NCBI GenBank assembly: GCA_013151835.1
Contig: JAADHK010000134.1
Span: forward strand, 1-38,538
Length of the DNA: 38,538 nt
From: Deltaproteobacteria bacterium
GTDB taxonomy: Bacteria; Desulfobacterota; Desulfobacteria; Desulfobacterales; Desulfosalsimonadaceae
Direction: 5' to 3'
This document shows positions 23,207-32,360 of the stretch, in pieces. The stretch's first letter is position 1; every line of letters starts with the position of its first letter. Made by a program: the position numbers and the translations under genes. Below the pieces are notes generated by a model. It made no database searches. It saw nothing but the letters and a program-made list of their open reading frames with translations, and was not told where the DNA came from.

Positions 23207-24220
23207 ATGCAAGGGAAGGATTACATAGGATTCTCGGTGTTCGTTATTTTCATGCTTGCGCTTCCCCATTGGATATCAAACGATTACTATCTCGGAGTAC
23301 TCGTATTTACCGCCTTTAACTGTATGGCCTGCGTTGGACTCTGCCTTTTGATGGGGTATGCGGGTCAGATTTCCCTGGGCCACGGCGCCTTTGTGGCCAT
23401 CGGCGCCTATGCGGCCGGTATCCTGACAACACATCTGGGCTGGTCCCCCTGGCTTGCCATGGGAGCGGGTGTGCTTGCGGCCGTTTTTATCGCACTGGTG
23501 ATCGGCGTTCCTTCATTGCGCTTAAAAGGCCATTACCTGGCAATGGCCACCCTCGGGTTTGCGTCCATCGTTCATATCGTCTCTGTTGCCGCCATTGATA
23601 TCACCAATGGTCCGGCCGGAATAATCGATATCCCGAGAATAAAATTATTCGGCTTTGCCCTTGATTCGGATATCAGGTATTATTATTTTGTCTGGATTAT
23701 TTTTGCCGTTGGCCTTTTTTTTGCCATAAATCTTGTGAAATCAAGGGTTGGAAGGGGACTTCGTGCCATACACGGCAGTGAAGACGCAGCATCGGCCGTT
23801 GGGGTTAACATTACGCGCTACAAGATACAGATATTTATCTTAAGCGCGGTATATGCGGCCGTGAGCGGAAGCCTATATGCCTATTACGTGAACTATATAG
23901 ACCCCGGTCCCTTTGATATCATGTATTCCGTTCTGCTCGTGACCATGGTGGCGGTGGGCGGGCTGCACTCCCTCTGGGGAGCCGTTGCCGGGGGTATTCT
24001 CCTTTCTCTTCTTCCCGAACTCCTTTCCATGGCTGCGGATACCTTCGCCGGTGTCGGCATTGCTTATAAACCCGACTACGATACCATCGTTTACGGCGGT
24101 ATCCTTCTTTTTATAATGCTCTTTATGCCGGAAGGGCTGTTCGGCGGGATTTCGACATTGGGCTCACTGGTCTTCAAAGCCATTGCCAGGATGGCGGGGA
24201 GGCGTTATCCTAGTGGGTGA
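23207..24220 (+). CDS. livM: LivM-type inner-membrane permease
   Basis: The second membrane subunit, 337 residues and mostly hydrophobic. It shows the LivM hallmarks LLMGYAGQISLGHGAFVAIGAYAAG, split here by helices, then SLRLKGHYLAMATLG and a late GGLHSLWGAVAGGILL coupling loop. It starts one base after livH and its end overlaps livG by eight bases, so all four genes downstream of the terminator are translated as a unit. Confidence 0.93.
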   Translation: MQGKDYIGFSVFVIFMLALPHWISNDYYLGVLVFTAFNCMACVGLCLLMGYAGQISLGHGAFVAIGAYAAGILTTHLGWSPWLAMGAGVLAAVFIALVIGVPSLRLKGHYLAMATLGFASIVHIVSVAAIDITNGPAGIIDIPRIKLFGFALDSDIRYYYFVWIIFAVGLFFAINLVKSRVGRGLRAIHGSEDAASAVGVNITRYKIQIFILSAVYAAVSGSLYAYYVNYIDPGPFDIMYSVLLVTMVAVGGLHSLWGAVAGGILLSLLPELLSMAADTFAGVGIAYKPDYDTIVYGGILLFIMLFMPEGLFGGISTLGSLVFKAIARMAGRRYPSG

Positions 24221-24974
24221 ACCAATCCTTGAATTTTATGGTTTGAGAAAGGAATTCGGCGGAGTCGTGGCCGTGGACCGCCTTGATTTTGTCGTGGACC
24301 GTGACACCGTCACCTCCGTGATAGGACCAAACGGGGCGGGTAAGACAACCATATTTAACATGGTTACCGGCTTTTTGCCGCCGACATCCGGGAGAATCGT
24401 TTTTAAAAACCGGGATATTAATGCTTGCAAACAACACGTGATCGCCTCTTTAGGTATATGCCGGACATTTCAGAGTGTACAGATATTTTCTGAAATGACG
24501 GTTATTGAAAACGTCATGGTCGGCCGGCACTTAAGATCAAAGACGGGTTTGATCCTTTCGTGCATTCTCCCGCCGGTTATGCGCCCGGAAGAGAAAAAAA
24601 TACGCGAAGATGCAAGACATTGGTTAAGATTCGTGGGACTGGACGCTTCAGCGGATATCCTTGCCGGAAGCCTTCCTTTGGGAAACCAGAGGATGCTTGA
24701 AATCGCAAGGGCGCTTGCAACCGAGCCGAAGCTATTGCTTTTAGACGAGCCTGCATCGGGCTTGAATACCCGTGAAACCATTGCCATGGGCGAGCTGATC
24801 GGAAACATCAGGGCCCTGGGCGTAACTGTTGTCCTGGTCGAACACGACATGGAGCTGGTCATGGGTATTTCAGACCATGTTGCAGTGCTTAATTTTGGAA
24901 TGCTCATCGCCGAGGGGACACCGGCACAAATTCAGGAAAATCCGGATGTCATCACCGCATATCTGGGTGAATAG
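24213..24974 (+). CDS. livG: LivG-type ABC transporter ATPase
   Basis: One of two ATPases that power the importer. From the GTG start at 24213 the protein has 253 residues: Walker A GPNGAGKTT (38-46), a Q-loop region at CRTFQSVQIF, the signature-like LPLGNQRMLEIARAL, Walker B LLLLDEPASGLN, and the switch histidine in VLVEHDMELVM. The start is chosen because it begins just before the livM stop, with GGGGAGG 10 bp upstream; an earlier in-frame codon at 24183 would add ten unlikely residues. The signature LSGGQ is replaced by LPLGNQ, as is usual in LivG. Confidence 0.93.
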   Translation: MGEPILEFYGLRKEFGGVVAVDRLDFVVDRDTVTSVIGPNGAGKTTIFNMVTGFLPPTSGRIVFKNRDINACKQHVIASLGICRTFQSVQIFSEMTVIENVMVGRHLRSKTGLILSCILPPVMRPEEKKIREDARHWLRFVGLDASADILAGSLPLGNQRMLEIARALATEPKLLLLDEPASGLNTRETIAMGELIGNIRALGVTVVLVEHDMELVMGISDHVAVLNFGMLIAEGTPAQIQENPDVITAYLGE

Positions 24975-24991
24975 AGGAGATTTGACCACCT

Positions 24992-25729
24992 ATGCTCCGC
25001 CTCGTAAATGTGAACAGTAATTACGGCCTGGTTCATGTTCTCAAGAACGTTTCCCTCCACGTTGGAAAGGGTGAGGTCGTTACCATTATAGGCGCAAACG
25101 GGGCGGGGAAGACCACCACCTTAAGGGCCATAAGCGGGTTGCAGCCGGTAGCCGAAGGGCAGATATATCTCGACGGCAAAGATATCACAGGCATTGCCGC
25201 TCAGAAACTCGTGGCCATGGGGGTCGCCCATGTTCCTGAAGGAAGGCAGATTTTTGCCCCAATGTCAGTCCACGACAATCTCGAGCTTGGCGGGCTCCAG
25301 GTTTACCGCCGCTTTGGCCGCAAACAACTGAAGTGCGAAATCGAGTCAATGTTTGAACGCTTCGAGGTATTACGGGACCGGCAGAATCAGTACGCGGGCA
25401 CTCTTTCAGGTGGCGAACAGCAGATGCTGGCTTTGGCCATGGCCCTGATGTCGAGGCCGCGGCTCCTGCTTTTAGATGAACCATCCATGGGTCTTGCACC
25501 TTTGATTGTTAAGGAAATCTTTCGCATCATAGAAGAACTGCAATCTGAAAACGGGCTTACGGTTCTGCTCATCGAACAAAACGCCAATGCCGCCTTAAAG
25601 ATTTCGGACAGGGGTTACGTGCTTGAAACAGGAAGGATCGTCCTTGAGGCGGACGCCGAAAAACTTCTTTCAAATCCCGAGGTAAAAAGGGCGTATCTTG
25701 GCCGTGAACAGCGCGAGATCTGGGAATAG
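24992..25729 (+). CDS. livF: LivF-type ABC transporter ATPase
   Basis: The second ATPase of the importer, 245 residues. Walker A is IGANGAGKTTTLRA, the signature is TLSGGEQQMLALAMALM, Walker B is LLLLDEPSMGLAP, and the switch histidine is replaced by glutamine (LLIEQNANAAL), as in most LivF. It starts 17 bp after livG. Its TAG stop forms part of the left arm of the palindrome that follows. Confidence 0.94.
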   Translation: MLRLVNVNSNYGLVHVLKNVSLHVGKGEVVTIIGANGAGKTTTLRAISGLQPVAEGQIYLDGKDITGIAAQKLVAMGVAHVPEGRQIFAPMSVHDNLELGGLQVYRRFGRKQLKCEIESMFERFEVLRDRQNQYAGTLSGGEQQMLALAMALMSRPRLLLLDEPSMGLAPLIVKEIFRIIEELQSENGLTVLLIEQNANAALKISDRGYVLETGRIVLEADAEKLLSNPEVKRAYLGREQREIWE

Positions 25730-25829
25730 ACTTTTCGACAATCAATTTGACTGCGTTATCGGTCGGAGATATACGAAATAAGTATTATCTTCCTCCCTCT
25801 GGCCTTGTCAAATTGATTGTCGAAAAGTC
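25729..25829 (+). repeat. Large palindromic element with 23-bp perfect arms
   Basis: The 23 bases at 25729-25751 are the exact reverse complement of 25807-25829 (arm core TTTTCGACAATCAATTTGAC). The 55-base centre is also partly self-complementary (GGAGATATAC against GTATTATCTTCC). The left arm begins in the livF stop codon. Confidence 0.88.
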
Positions 25830-25977
25830 TATCGATTGAAAAGGAGAGCAAACGATGCCGTTTGACTGCGTTATCGGTCGGAGATATACGAAAGAAGTAT
25901 TATCTTCCTCCCTCCGGCCTTGTCAAATTGATTGTCGAAAAAGCCTGTAGCTTGAAAAGGAGGATTAAACCATGCCG
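25746..25977 (+). repeat. Tandem duplication including a ribosome site and start codon
   Basis: Copy 1 (25746-25860) and copy 2 (25861-25977) match over about 115 bp with roughly a dozen differences. Each ends in a GGAG ribosome site and ATGCCG. Copy 2 supplies the start of the CoA ligase gene. Copy 1 supplies a decoy start. Confidence 0.9.
25855..25950 (+). CDS. Possible 31-residue leader peptide created by the duplication
   Basis: ATG 25855 lies 8 bp after GGAG and opens a 31-codon frame ending at TAG 25948-25950, 21 bp before the CoA ligase start. The peptide (MPFDCVIGRRYTKEV and so on) copies only the first three residues of the ligase; the rest is translated palindrome. It may be translated and could affect ligase translation. 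I do not claim that the peptide itself has a function. Confidence 0.3.
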   Translation: MPFDCVIGRRYTKEVLSSSLRPCQIDCRKSL

Positions 25978-27264
25978 TTTTGGAAGCAGGAGATTGAATG
26001 CATCGATCGTGAGGAACTTTCGCAGGTTCAATTGGAAGGCCTGCAGGCGACATTAAACCGTGTGTATAAAAACGTTCGCCATTTTCGGAAAATATTTCGG
26101 GAAATCGATTTCGTGCCCGAGGACCTGCGCTCTTTAGATGATTTAAAAAGACTCCCGTTTCTCACCCGAAAGGATCTGGGCAAAAATTATCCCTATGATC
26201 TTTTTGCCGTGCCCCTGCGGGAGGTTGTGCGCCTGCACACGACCTCGTTTAATTTTGACGAGCCCATCGTCATAGGTTTTACCCGAAACGACATGATTAA
26301 TTGGACCGAACTTACGGCCCGGAATCTTTTTGCCATGGGCGTGACTAAAGACGATGTGCTCCAGGTGGCTTTAAATTTCGGGAGCATGTCCGGCCCGTTT
26401 GGATTCCAGGCCGGAGCCGAACGGATCGGCGCATCGGTCATCCCCATGTCGGGCGGCAAGCCGGCCGAACAGGTAAAAGTCATGAGGGATTTTAAAACCA
26501 CTGTTTTAATTTCAACCCCGACCGCCGCCCTGAGACTGGCCAGAGCCATGGAGGAAATGGACGTTGATCCCCATGCACTTGTACTGAAACTGGGCGTGTT
26601 TGGCTCCGAACCATGGGGGGAGTCCATGCGCGCGGAGATTGAATCCCGCCTCCATATCCCGGCGGCGGATACTTACGGGCTTACGGAAGCCTTCGTTCCG
26701 GGTGTGGCCTGGGAATGCCCGGCGAAAAACGGCCTTCACCTTGCCGAAGATCATTTTATCGCCGAAGTGATTGATCCCGCAACAGGCGACGTGCTTCCGC
26801 CAGGTTCGGAAGGAGAGCTTGTTATCACGACCATTTCAAAAGAGGCGTTTCCCCTTATCCGTTTTAAAACAGGCGATATCACAAAGATCGACGAAGCTCC
26901 GTGTTCGTGCGGCAGGACCCATTGCAGGATTTCCCGTATATTTTCGCGTTGTGACGATGTAATGATTTTAAGGGGCGTAAGCATCACGCCGGACCAGATC
27001 GGCAGGATACTGGCGCGCATAAACGGGTCTGCGCCAGTGTTCCAGCTTGTTGTGGAGCGTAATGATGATGCAGACCAGCTTTTTGTCCGTATTGAAATAT
27101 CAGACCGTTTCTTTTTTGACGAAATGAAAAAACAGAGGCGTTTTGTCGAGGAAGTACACAAGGCGGTTTCTGAATTTCTAGGCTGGGAGGTAAATGTCCG
27201 GCTCGTGGAGTCCGGGACATTTGACCATAATAAACAAGTACTCGACATGCGGCGGTTTGTATGA
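25972..27264 (+). CDS. Phenylacetate-CoA ligase-like adenylate-forming enzyme with altered P-loop
   Basis: PaaK-family enzymes activate aryl or acyl acids with ATP and CoA. The 430-residue length and the order of motifs fit: LKRLPFLTRKDLGKNYP, VFGSEPWGESMR, ADTYGLTEAFVPGVAWEC, EGELVITTISKEAFPLIRF, the TGDIT turn, CSCGRTHCRISRI and a terminal NKQVLDMRRF holding the probable catalytic lysine. The phosphate loop, normally close to TSGTTGKP, reads TTSFNFDEPIVIGFT, with the glycines and lysine lost. It may use a different acid, work poorly or be non-catalytic. It follows the liv genes, so it may act on what they import. Its start lies in copy 2 of the duplication, with AGGAGG ahead. Confidence 0.85.
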   Translation: MPFWKQEIECIDREELSQVQLEGLQATLNRVYKNVRHFRKIFREIDFVPEDLRSLDDLKRLPFLTRKDLGKNYPYDLFAVPLREVVRLHTTSFNFDEPIVIGFTRNDMINWTELTARNLFAMGVTKDDVLQVALNFGSMSGPFGFQAGAERIGASVIPMSGGKPAEQVKVMRDFKTTVLISTPTAALRLARAMEEMDVDPHALVLKLGVFGSEPWGESMRAEIESRLHIPAADTYGLTEAFVPGVAWECPAKNGLHLAEDHFIAEVIDPATGDVLPPGSEGELVITTISKEAFPLIRFKTGDITKIDEAPCSCGRTHCRISRIFSRCDDVMILRGVSITPDQIGRILARINGSAPVFQLVVERNDDADQLFVRIEISDRFFFDEMKKQRRFVEEVHKAVSEFLGWEVNVRLVESGTFDHNKQVLDMRRFV

Positions 27265-28214
27265 TGAAACGACTTTTTTTTCTTTTTGTAATCTGCGCGG
27301 CGGCTGGGTGCATGGGTATGAGCACAATCCAGCTTAACGATGGGACATCAATAACGGCTGGAATTATTGAAAAAAAATCGGATCGTATTTTTGTGGACCT
27401 TGGTTTTACCCTCCTTGCCATCCCAAAGGATAACATCACCGCCGTTCTGGACACATCTTCGCCTGCCCAAAAAGGGGATTTTACGAAAAATCTCTACAGG
27501 GTTTTGAAAAAGGGACGTCTTGCTCCCATCCGGGATCTTGTTGAAAATGAAGGCGGCTCGGTTGTCACCGTTCAGACGCCCACCGGGCTGGGGTCCGGGT
27601 TTATTATCAATCAAAAGGGGTATCTTATCACCAACCACCATGTAATTGCCGGTGAAAACCGCATAACGGTGACCGTGTTCGAAAAGGCCGGATCCGACAT
27701 TTCGACCATGACAAAAAAACGGTTTGAAAATATCCGGATTGTGGCTGACAGCCCGGACTGGGACCTGGCCCTGTTAAAGATTGATGACAAGGACCATCCC
27801 AAATTTTCAACCGTCCCCATAGGCGATTCAGACATTCTGAAACAAGGCGAGCCGGTCTTTGCCATTGGAAATCCGCTAGGCCTTGAGCGCTCTGTTTCAA
27901 GGGGAATTGTAAGCATTAAGAATCGTCTTATTTCAGGCCGTCTTTATGTGCAGACCACGGCCCAGATCAGCCCCGGTAACTCCGGGGGGCCGCTTTTTAA
28001 TCTCAGGGGAGAGGTGGTCGGCGTCAATAACATGAAGGTGATTGCGGCGGGAGCCGAAGGGCTCGGTTTTGCCATCCCTGCGGCCGTATTGAAGATGTTT
28101 CTGACCAACCGGGACACTTTTGCCTTTGATCCCAGAAACCCTAATAATGGCTACAGGTATAATCTGCCTGTAAAACAGGAAAATAAATCAGATCGGGAAA
28201 TCCAAAAAAATTGA
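27261..28214 (+). CDS. Exported trypsin-like serine protease, probable lipoprotein
   Basis: This 317-residue protein has a short signal with a lipobox-like AAGC, the cysteine at 17, so it is likely anchored to the outer or inner membrane. A small beta-rich domain (about 20-65) precedes the protease domain with the triad H127 (TNHHVIA), D168 (DWDLALL) and S241 (SPGNSGGPL). There is no PDZ domain, unlike the protease at 14950. It starts inside the ligase stop (ATGATGA overlap) and its own stop overlaps the next gene start, so three genes are coupled in translation. Confidence 0.88.
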   Translation: MMKRLFFLFVICAAAGCMGMSTIQLNDGTSITAGIIEKKSDRIFVDLGFTLLAIPKDNITAVLDTSSPAQKGDFTKNLYRVLKKGRLAPIRDLVENEGGSVVTVQTPTGLGSGFIINQKGYLITNHHVIAGENRITVTVFEKAGSDISTMTKKRFENIRIVADSPDWDLALLKIDDKDHPKFSTVPIGDSDILKQGEPVFAIGNPLGLERSVSRGIVSIKNRLISGRLYVQTTAQISPGNSGGPLFNLRGEVVGVNNMKVIAAGAEGLGFAIPAAVLKMFLTNRDTFAFDPRNPNNGYRYNLPVKQENKSDREIQKN

Positions 28215-30046
28215 AGTTTATAAAAATCACATGTCTTTTTGTCGCCCTTGTCATGGCGTTGCCTTTATCGGCCGCAAGTGCGCGGAACGTTCCGGACCTT
28301 GTGCGCGCCCTTCCCGAAGATACGCTTGCGTGTCTTTATATCCGGAATCTGAAGTCTTTTCAAAAACAATGGAAAGCCCATCCATTACATAAATACGCAC
28401 AGAAGCTGCTTTCAGGCAAAGTTGCTCCGGGCTCCGGCAAAAAAGTGATGCAATCCAGCAAAAAGGCCGATATGAACGCAATTGAAAAGAGCTTTGCACT
28501 CTCTTTTGAAGAAGAAATGGGCATTCCCCTTGAAAGGCTCCCCGATATTTTTCCGGGTCAATGGATGGTCGCTTGGGTCGGGTCTGATATTGAAAAATTC
28601 ATGGAGGATAAAAAGAACGGAAAAAAGGACGATATCCCGGTTGTTTTTCTGATGGAGCATAACGGAGACATTGATACCATTGTTTCCATGATCCGCTCAT
28701 CCGCCGCACACGATGCCCGCAAAGAAGGCTCGAAACACCGGATACTGGAGGAAAAATATCTGGGCGCGTCCCTTTATATCGAAGAAGTTGAAAAAGACTC
28801 GCATGTTCGTGATGCCGGTGGATATGCCATAACCGGCCGGGTTCTGGTGATGTCCAACAGCATTGCCAGGCTAAAAGATACGATTGCGCGTTTAGGCAAT
28901 GACCATGGCCCGTCATTACGTGATTCCGCCCGGTTTTCAGAGGCCATGGACCGGGTTGGCAGGGACGGGGCTTATTTTTATGTCGATTTTACCAGGCCGG
29001 TTCAATGGATTAAGAAGGCCGCAAGGAAAATAAATGAAAAAAAGACTAAAAAAGGCCAAAAAGCAAACGCGCCCCAAATGTTTTCACCCGAGCTTGTCCT
29101 GGCTGGCCTGCATCTTGAATCTTTTGCCGCCGCCTTTATCGGAATCGATCCGGATATCAGCGTATCCAGGATTGATTCGGGTTTGTTGTTAAACGACAGA
29201 AAAGGGCTGGCCTCTCTTCTCCAATACGGCAAAGGCCCCCTTGCATTGCCGGATTACATACCCGGAAATGTTGTAAGCGCCAGGGTTACATTATTTGATC
29301 TTCCGGCCTTTCTCACCAGGCTTGAGGCGCTTGTTAATTCTTCGGCCCCTTTGATCGGCGGAATATATAACGGCTATCTGGCTCAACTCAAGGTCAATAC
29401 CGGCGTGGATATTCGTGAAAGCCTTTTGAAAAACATGGGCACGGGTCTTTCCCTTATTAATTTTGCGCCGGATGCTCAGGATTCCGCCCCGGCAGCGGGC
29501 AAAAATCCCGTTTCCGAGGTGGTCTGCATAAATATTTCCGACCGCCAGGGATTTACAACAGCCGTAGAAGGCATTAAAACCCTGATCGGCGGCCCTGATC
29601 GATTTGAAAAAAGCACTTATCTGGGCTATGAAATTTATACCATGAAGGCCCCCGGTCAGACAAAGGGGACAGGCCAGGGATTTTCATACGTCATTTGTGA
29701 TGACACGTTTTTTTTCAGCTACGGCAGCATGTACGGATTAAAAAAAGTGCTCGCCCGGGTAAACCGCCCGGAAAAAACCATCTGGAAAACAGGGCCAATG
29801 AAAAAGGCCATGAAAATTCTTCCTTCCGGAAACGTGGCATTATCATATATTGACGTGGATCAGTTCATCCACGCGATTTCCACCGCCGCCGCATTTGCGG
29901 AAAAAAATCTGGCAAAAAATAAAAAAGGCATGTTTGCGTTTAAAGACATTGATAAATCGAGCCTGCCGTTTTGCCTGATTTCCGCCACATATTCTGAAAA
30001 AAAGGGGATATTTTCCCGTGCGATATTGCTTGAAAAAGACAAATAG
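28211..30046 (+). CDS. Exported DUF3352-like protein, function unknown
   Basis: This 611-residue protein starts at a TTG that overlaps the protease stop (TTGA). No ATG or GTG upstream of the signal peptide is in frame. The signal peptide is CLFVALVMALPLSAASA. The opening of the mature part (LVRALPEDTLACLYIRNLKSF) and a similar sequence later (VALSYIDVDQFI) resemble DUF3352-type proteins, which I recall only loosely. It contains a lysine-rich stretch near 275-290. The weak ribosome site and TTG start point to dependence on upstream translation. The final 29 bases overlap the next gene. Confidence 0.7.
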   Translation: MKFIKITCLFVALVMALPLSAASARNVPDLVRALPEDTLACLYIRNLKSFQKQWKAHPLHKYAQKLLSGKVAPGSGKKVMQSSKKADMNAIEKSFALSFEEEMGIPLERLPDIFPGQWMVAWVGSDIEKFMEDKKNGKKDDIPVVFLMEHNGDIDTIVSMIRSSAAHDARKEGSKHRILEEKYLGASLYIEEVEKDSHVRDAGGYAITGRVLVMSNSIARLKDTIARLGNDHGPSLRDSARFSEAMDRVGRDGAYFYVDFTRPVQWIKKAARKINEKKTKKGQKANAPQMFSPELVLAGLHLESFAAAFIGIDPDISVSRIDSGLLLNDRKGLASLLQYGKGPLALPDYIPGNVVSARVTLFDLPAFLTRLEALVNSSAPLIGGIYNGYLAQLKVNTGVDIRESLLKNMGTGLSLINFAPDAQDSAPAAGKNPVSEVVCINISDRQGFTTAVEGIKTLIGGPDRFEKSTYLGYEIYTMKAPGQTKGTGQGFSYVICDDTFFFSYGSMYGLKKVLARVNRPEKTIWKTGPMKKAMKILPSGNVALSYIDVDQFIHAISTAAAFAEKNLAKNKKGMFAFKDIDKSSLPFCLISATYSEKKGIFSRAILLEKDK

Positions 30047-32345
30047 ATTTTTATTGGTAATATTTATCATATTTTTTACCAGTTCGCTCTCGCTTGGCGC
30101 CTCACCATATACGCTGTCACGACCATTGGTCGTAAAGCTTGACTGGAACATCCGCGGGCTTACCGGGGCCGACGTGAACGCAGACGGGTTAAACGATCTT
30201 CTTGTCATAAACAACGCCAAAGCAAAGATAGATGTGTTATACCAGTCGGACGGGTCGCATCCACCGCCGGACATGGAGCGGATTATACGCAAAAATCGAT
30301 GGGAACCGCTTCTTTCAGATGCCAAATTTTACAATGATCCATTTGTAACCGGCCAGAATGTATTTGCGCTTGCGGCGGGCGATTTAAACGGCGACGGAAA
30401 AATCGATATCGCCTATACGGGCGACATCATGCCTCTGACAGTCTGCTTTCAGGGGGCGGACGGTACATTTTCAACCCAGTGGACATTCGATCACCTTGAG
30501 CCTTTAAAATCCAAATTTACAATCTTTGTCTTCGACCTGGATAAAGACGGAAAAAACGAGCTTGTGGTCATGGCCCAGCGGCGCATTTTTATTTTTGATC
30601 AATCAGAAGGTGAGTCCCTTAAAAAAACAAAAACGCTTCGACTTTCATCAATTAAAAACTTTCATCTCATGCTCACCGATATAGACGGTGACAACAAAAC
30701 AGACCTTGCTTATTTTATGAAGGGCGACATTTCGCACCTGGTGGTCAGATTGCAAAAAGCGGCAAAAAACTTTGGGCCGGAATCGGTAATAGACCTTAAA
30801 AAAGATATTTATCCTTTGATCCCGTTCTCATCTGCTTCCCATGCCAAAGCCTTTGCGGGTATTGCCTCGCAAACCGGCATGATCCGGACCTTTGAATTAA
30901 AGAAAAAAGCGCCGGACCGGATTCCCGGCATTTGCCTCGATATTTACTCGGGAGATATCTCTTTAAATAATGGGGCCGTATATTCAGTCGGTGATTTTAA
31001 CGGTGATGGCCTACGGGATATTGCCGTGGCCGACCCCGGAGGCGCCAAGATTCTTGTTTATTTGCGCAGGCCAGATGATTCCGGTTTTATGGAGGCAAAA
31101 TCATACCCGTCTCTGGCTTCTATTGATGCAATCGATTCGATTGAAACCCGCGATGGCAGTCCCGACGCCCTGCTGGTCGTCAGCGGAAAAGAAGAAGTGG
31201 CGGGTGTGTCCGTGTTTGATTTGCGTAAAAACCGTCGCCTGGAATTTCCTGCCCTCATGCGCACAAAGGCAAAGCCTGTAACCGGGGCTGCTATAAATAC
31301 AGGCAGGAAAACAGGCGATGATATCGTGCTGTTTGAAAAGAAAGGGGATTCAGATTATCTGCTTGAATTGATTGCCGCGAATGCAGACGATTTTTCAGAT
31401 TCACTTTTCCGCAGGAAGGTTCACGATATTCACCGGGAACCGGAAAGCATCTTTGTAATGGACCTCGACGGCGACGGCATGGAAGATATAATGCTTTTGA
31501 TCCCGAGGGAGCCTGCCAGGGTGTTCAGGCAGACCCGTCGCGGCCGTTTTTCGGAAACGGCAATTGATTCGGCAGTCAGGCGCGGGGTGTTAAATGATTT
31601 GCGCAAAAGCAGGATCGGACGGGGCGATATGAACGATGACGGAAAAGACGAACTCCTGGTTTCTTCAGATGGTTATGTGCGTGCGCTTAAACTCGATGAA
31701 AACGGAAACTTTATTGTATTGGATCAGTATAATTCTGCGGATGCCGGAAGCGCGCTTTACGCCCCCGTAATTGCGGATATTGACGGGGACGGTAAAAAGG
31801 AGCTTTTAGTCTATGGCGGCGCATCTCAATCCATGGAGCTGTTCGAAAGAGACTCCGACAATATGTTCAGATCAGACCGTTTTATACCCATACCGGCAGT
31901 GGACCTGGTATACGGTATTCTTGCCGGAGGCACCGATTCTTCCGAGCTGCTTTATTTCGGCTCGGACCGGTTTTTAGACCTGAGATTTACGGAAAAAGTC
32001 TGGGCGCCGGACGATATCGCCCCTCCCTATGAGACGAATCTAAAGGACGTGGCATATACAAAAATCGCGGCCGGAAATTTTCACGCGGGAAGCGGCGCTG
32101 ATTTTGTCGCTATTGACGGGAAAAGTCATGTCCTTGATCTCCTCTCTTTTGATGAATCACAGGGGCTTGCAAGCAAACTCTTTTTTACCATTTTTGATGA
32201 AAACCAGGAATACGGACGCCGGCGGCGAAGCGGCGCTCCCGAACCCAGGGAAATGCTTGTGGGCGATTTTACCGGAAACGGGCTTGATGATATCGTGTTC
32301 CTGATTCACGACAGGGTTCTGATTTATCCCCAGAAAGGACAGTAG
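30018..32345 (+). CDS. Exported FG-GAP/VCBS beta-propeller protein with nine calcium-loop repeats
   Basis: The 775-residue protein has a signal peptide (FLLVIFIIFFTSSLSLGA) and nine loops of the D-x-[DN]-x-D-G-x-x-[DE]-[LI] type, for example AGDLNGDGKIDIAY, TDIDGDNKTDLAYF, VGDFNGDGLRDIAV, MDLDGDGMEDIML, ADIDGDGKKELLVY and VGDFTGNGLDDIVF. These bind calcium in integrin-like propellers, which usually mediate binding outside the cell or in the periplasm. The start is GTG 30018, inside the preceding gene; TTG 30030 would give a neater signal peptide. It is the last gene of the coupled exported run. Confidence 0.85.
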   Translation: MRYCLKKTNRFLLVIFIIFFTSSLSLGASPYTLSRPLVVKLDWNIRGLTGADVNADGLNDLLVINNAKAKIDVLYQSDGSHPPPDMERIIRKNRWEPLLSDAKFYNDPFVTGQNVFALAAGDLNGDGKIDIAYTGDIMPLTVCFQGADGTFSTQWTFDHLEPLKSKFTIFVFDLDKDGKNELVVMAQRRIFIFDQSEGESLKKTKTLRLSSIKNFHLMLTDIDGDNKTDLAYFMKGDISHLVVRLQKAAKNFGPESVIDLKKDIYPLIPFSSASHAKAFAGIASQTGMIRTFELKKKAPDRIPGICLDIYSGDISLNNGAVYSVGDFNGDGLRDIAVADPGGAKILVYLRRPDDSGFMEAKSYPSLASIDAIDSIETRDGSPDALLVVSGKEEVAGVSVFDLRKNRRLEFPALMRTKAKPVTGAAINTGRKTGDDIVLFEKKGDSDYLLELIAANADDFSDSLFRRKVHDIHREPESIFVMDLDGDGMEDIMLLIPREPARVFRQTRRGRFSETAIDSAVRRGVLNDLRKSRIGRGDMNDDGKDELLVSSDGYVRALKLDENGNFIVLDQYNSADAGSALYAPVIADIDGDGKKELLVYGGASQSMELFERDSDNMFRSDRFIPIPAVDLVYGILAGGTDSSELLYFGSDRFLDLRFTEKVWAPDDIAPPYETNLKDVAYTKIAAGNFHAGSGADFVAIDGKSHVLDLLSFDESQGLASKLFFTIFDENQEYGRRRRSGAPEPREMLVGDFTGNGLDDIVFLIHDRVLIYPQKGQ

Positions 32346-32360
32346 GATCATATTCCAATT

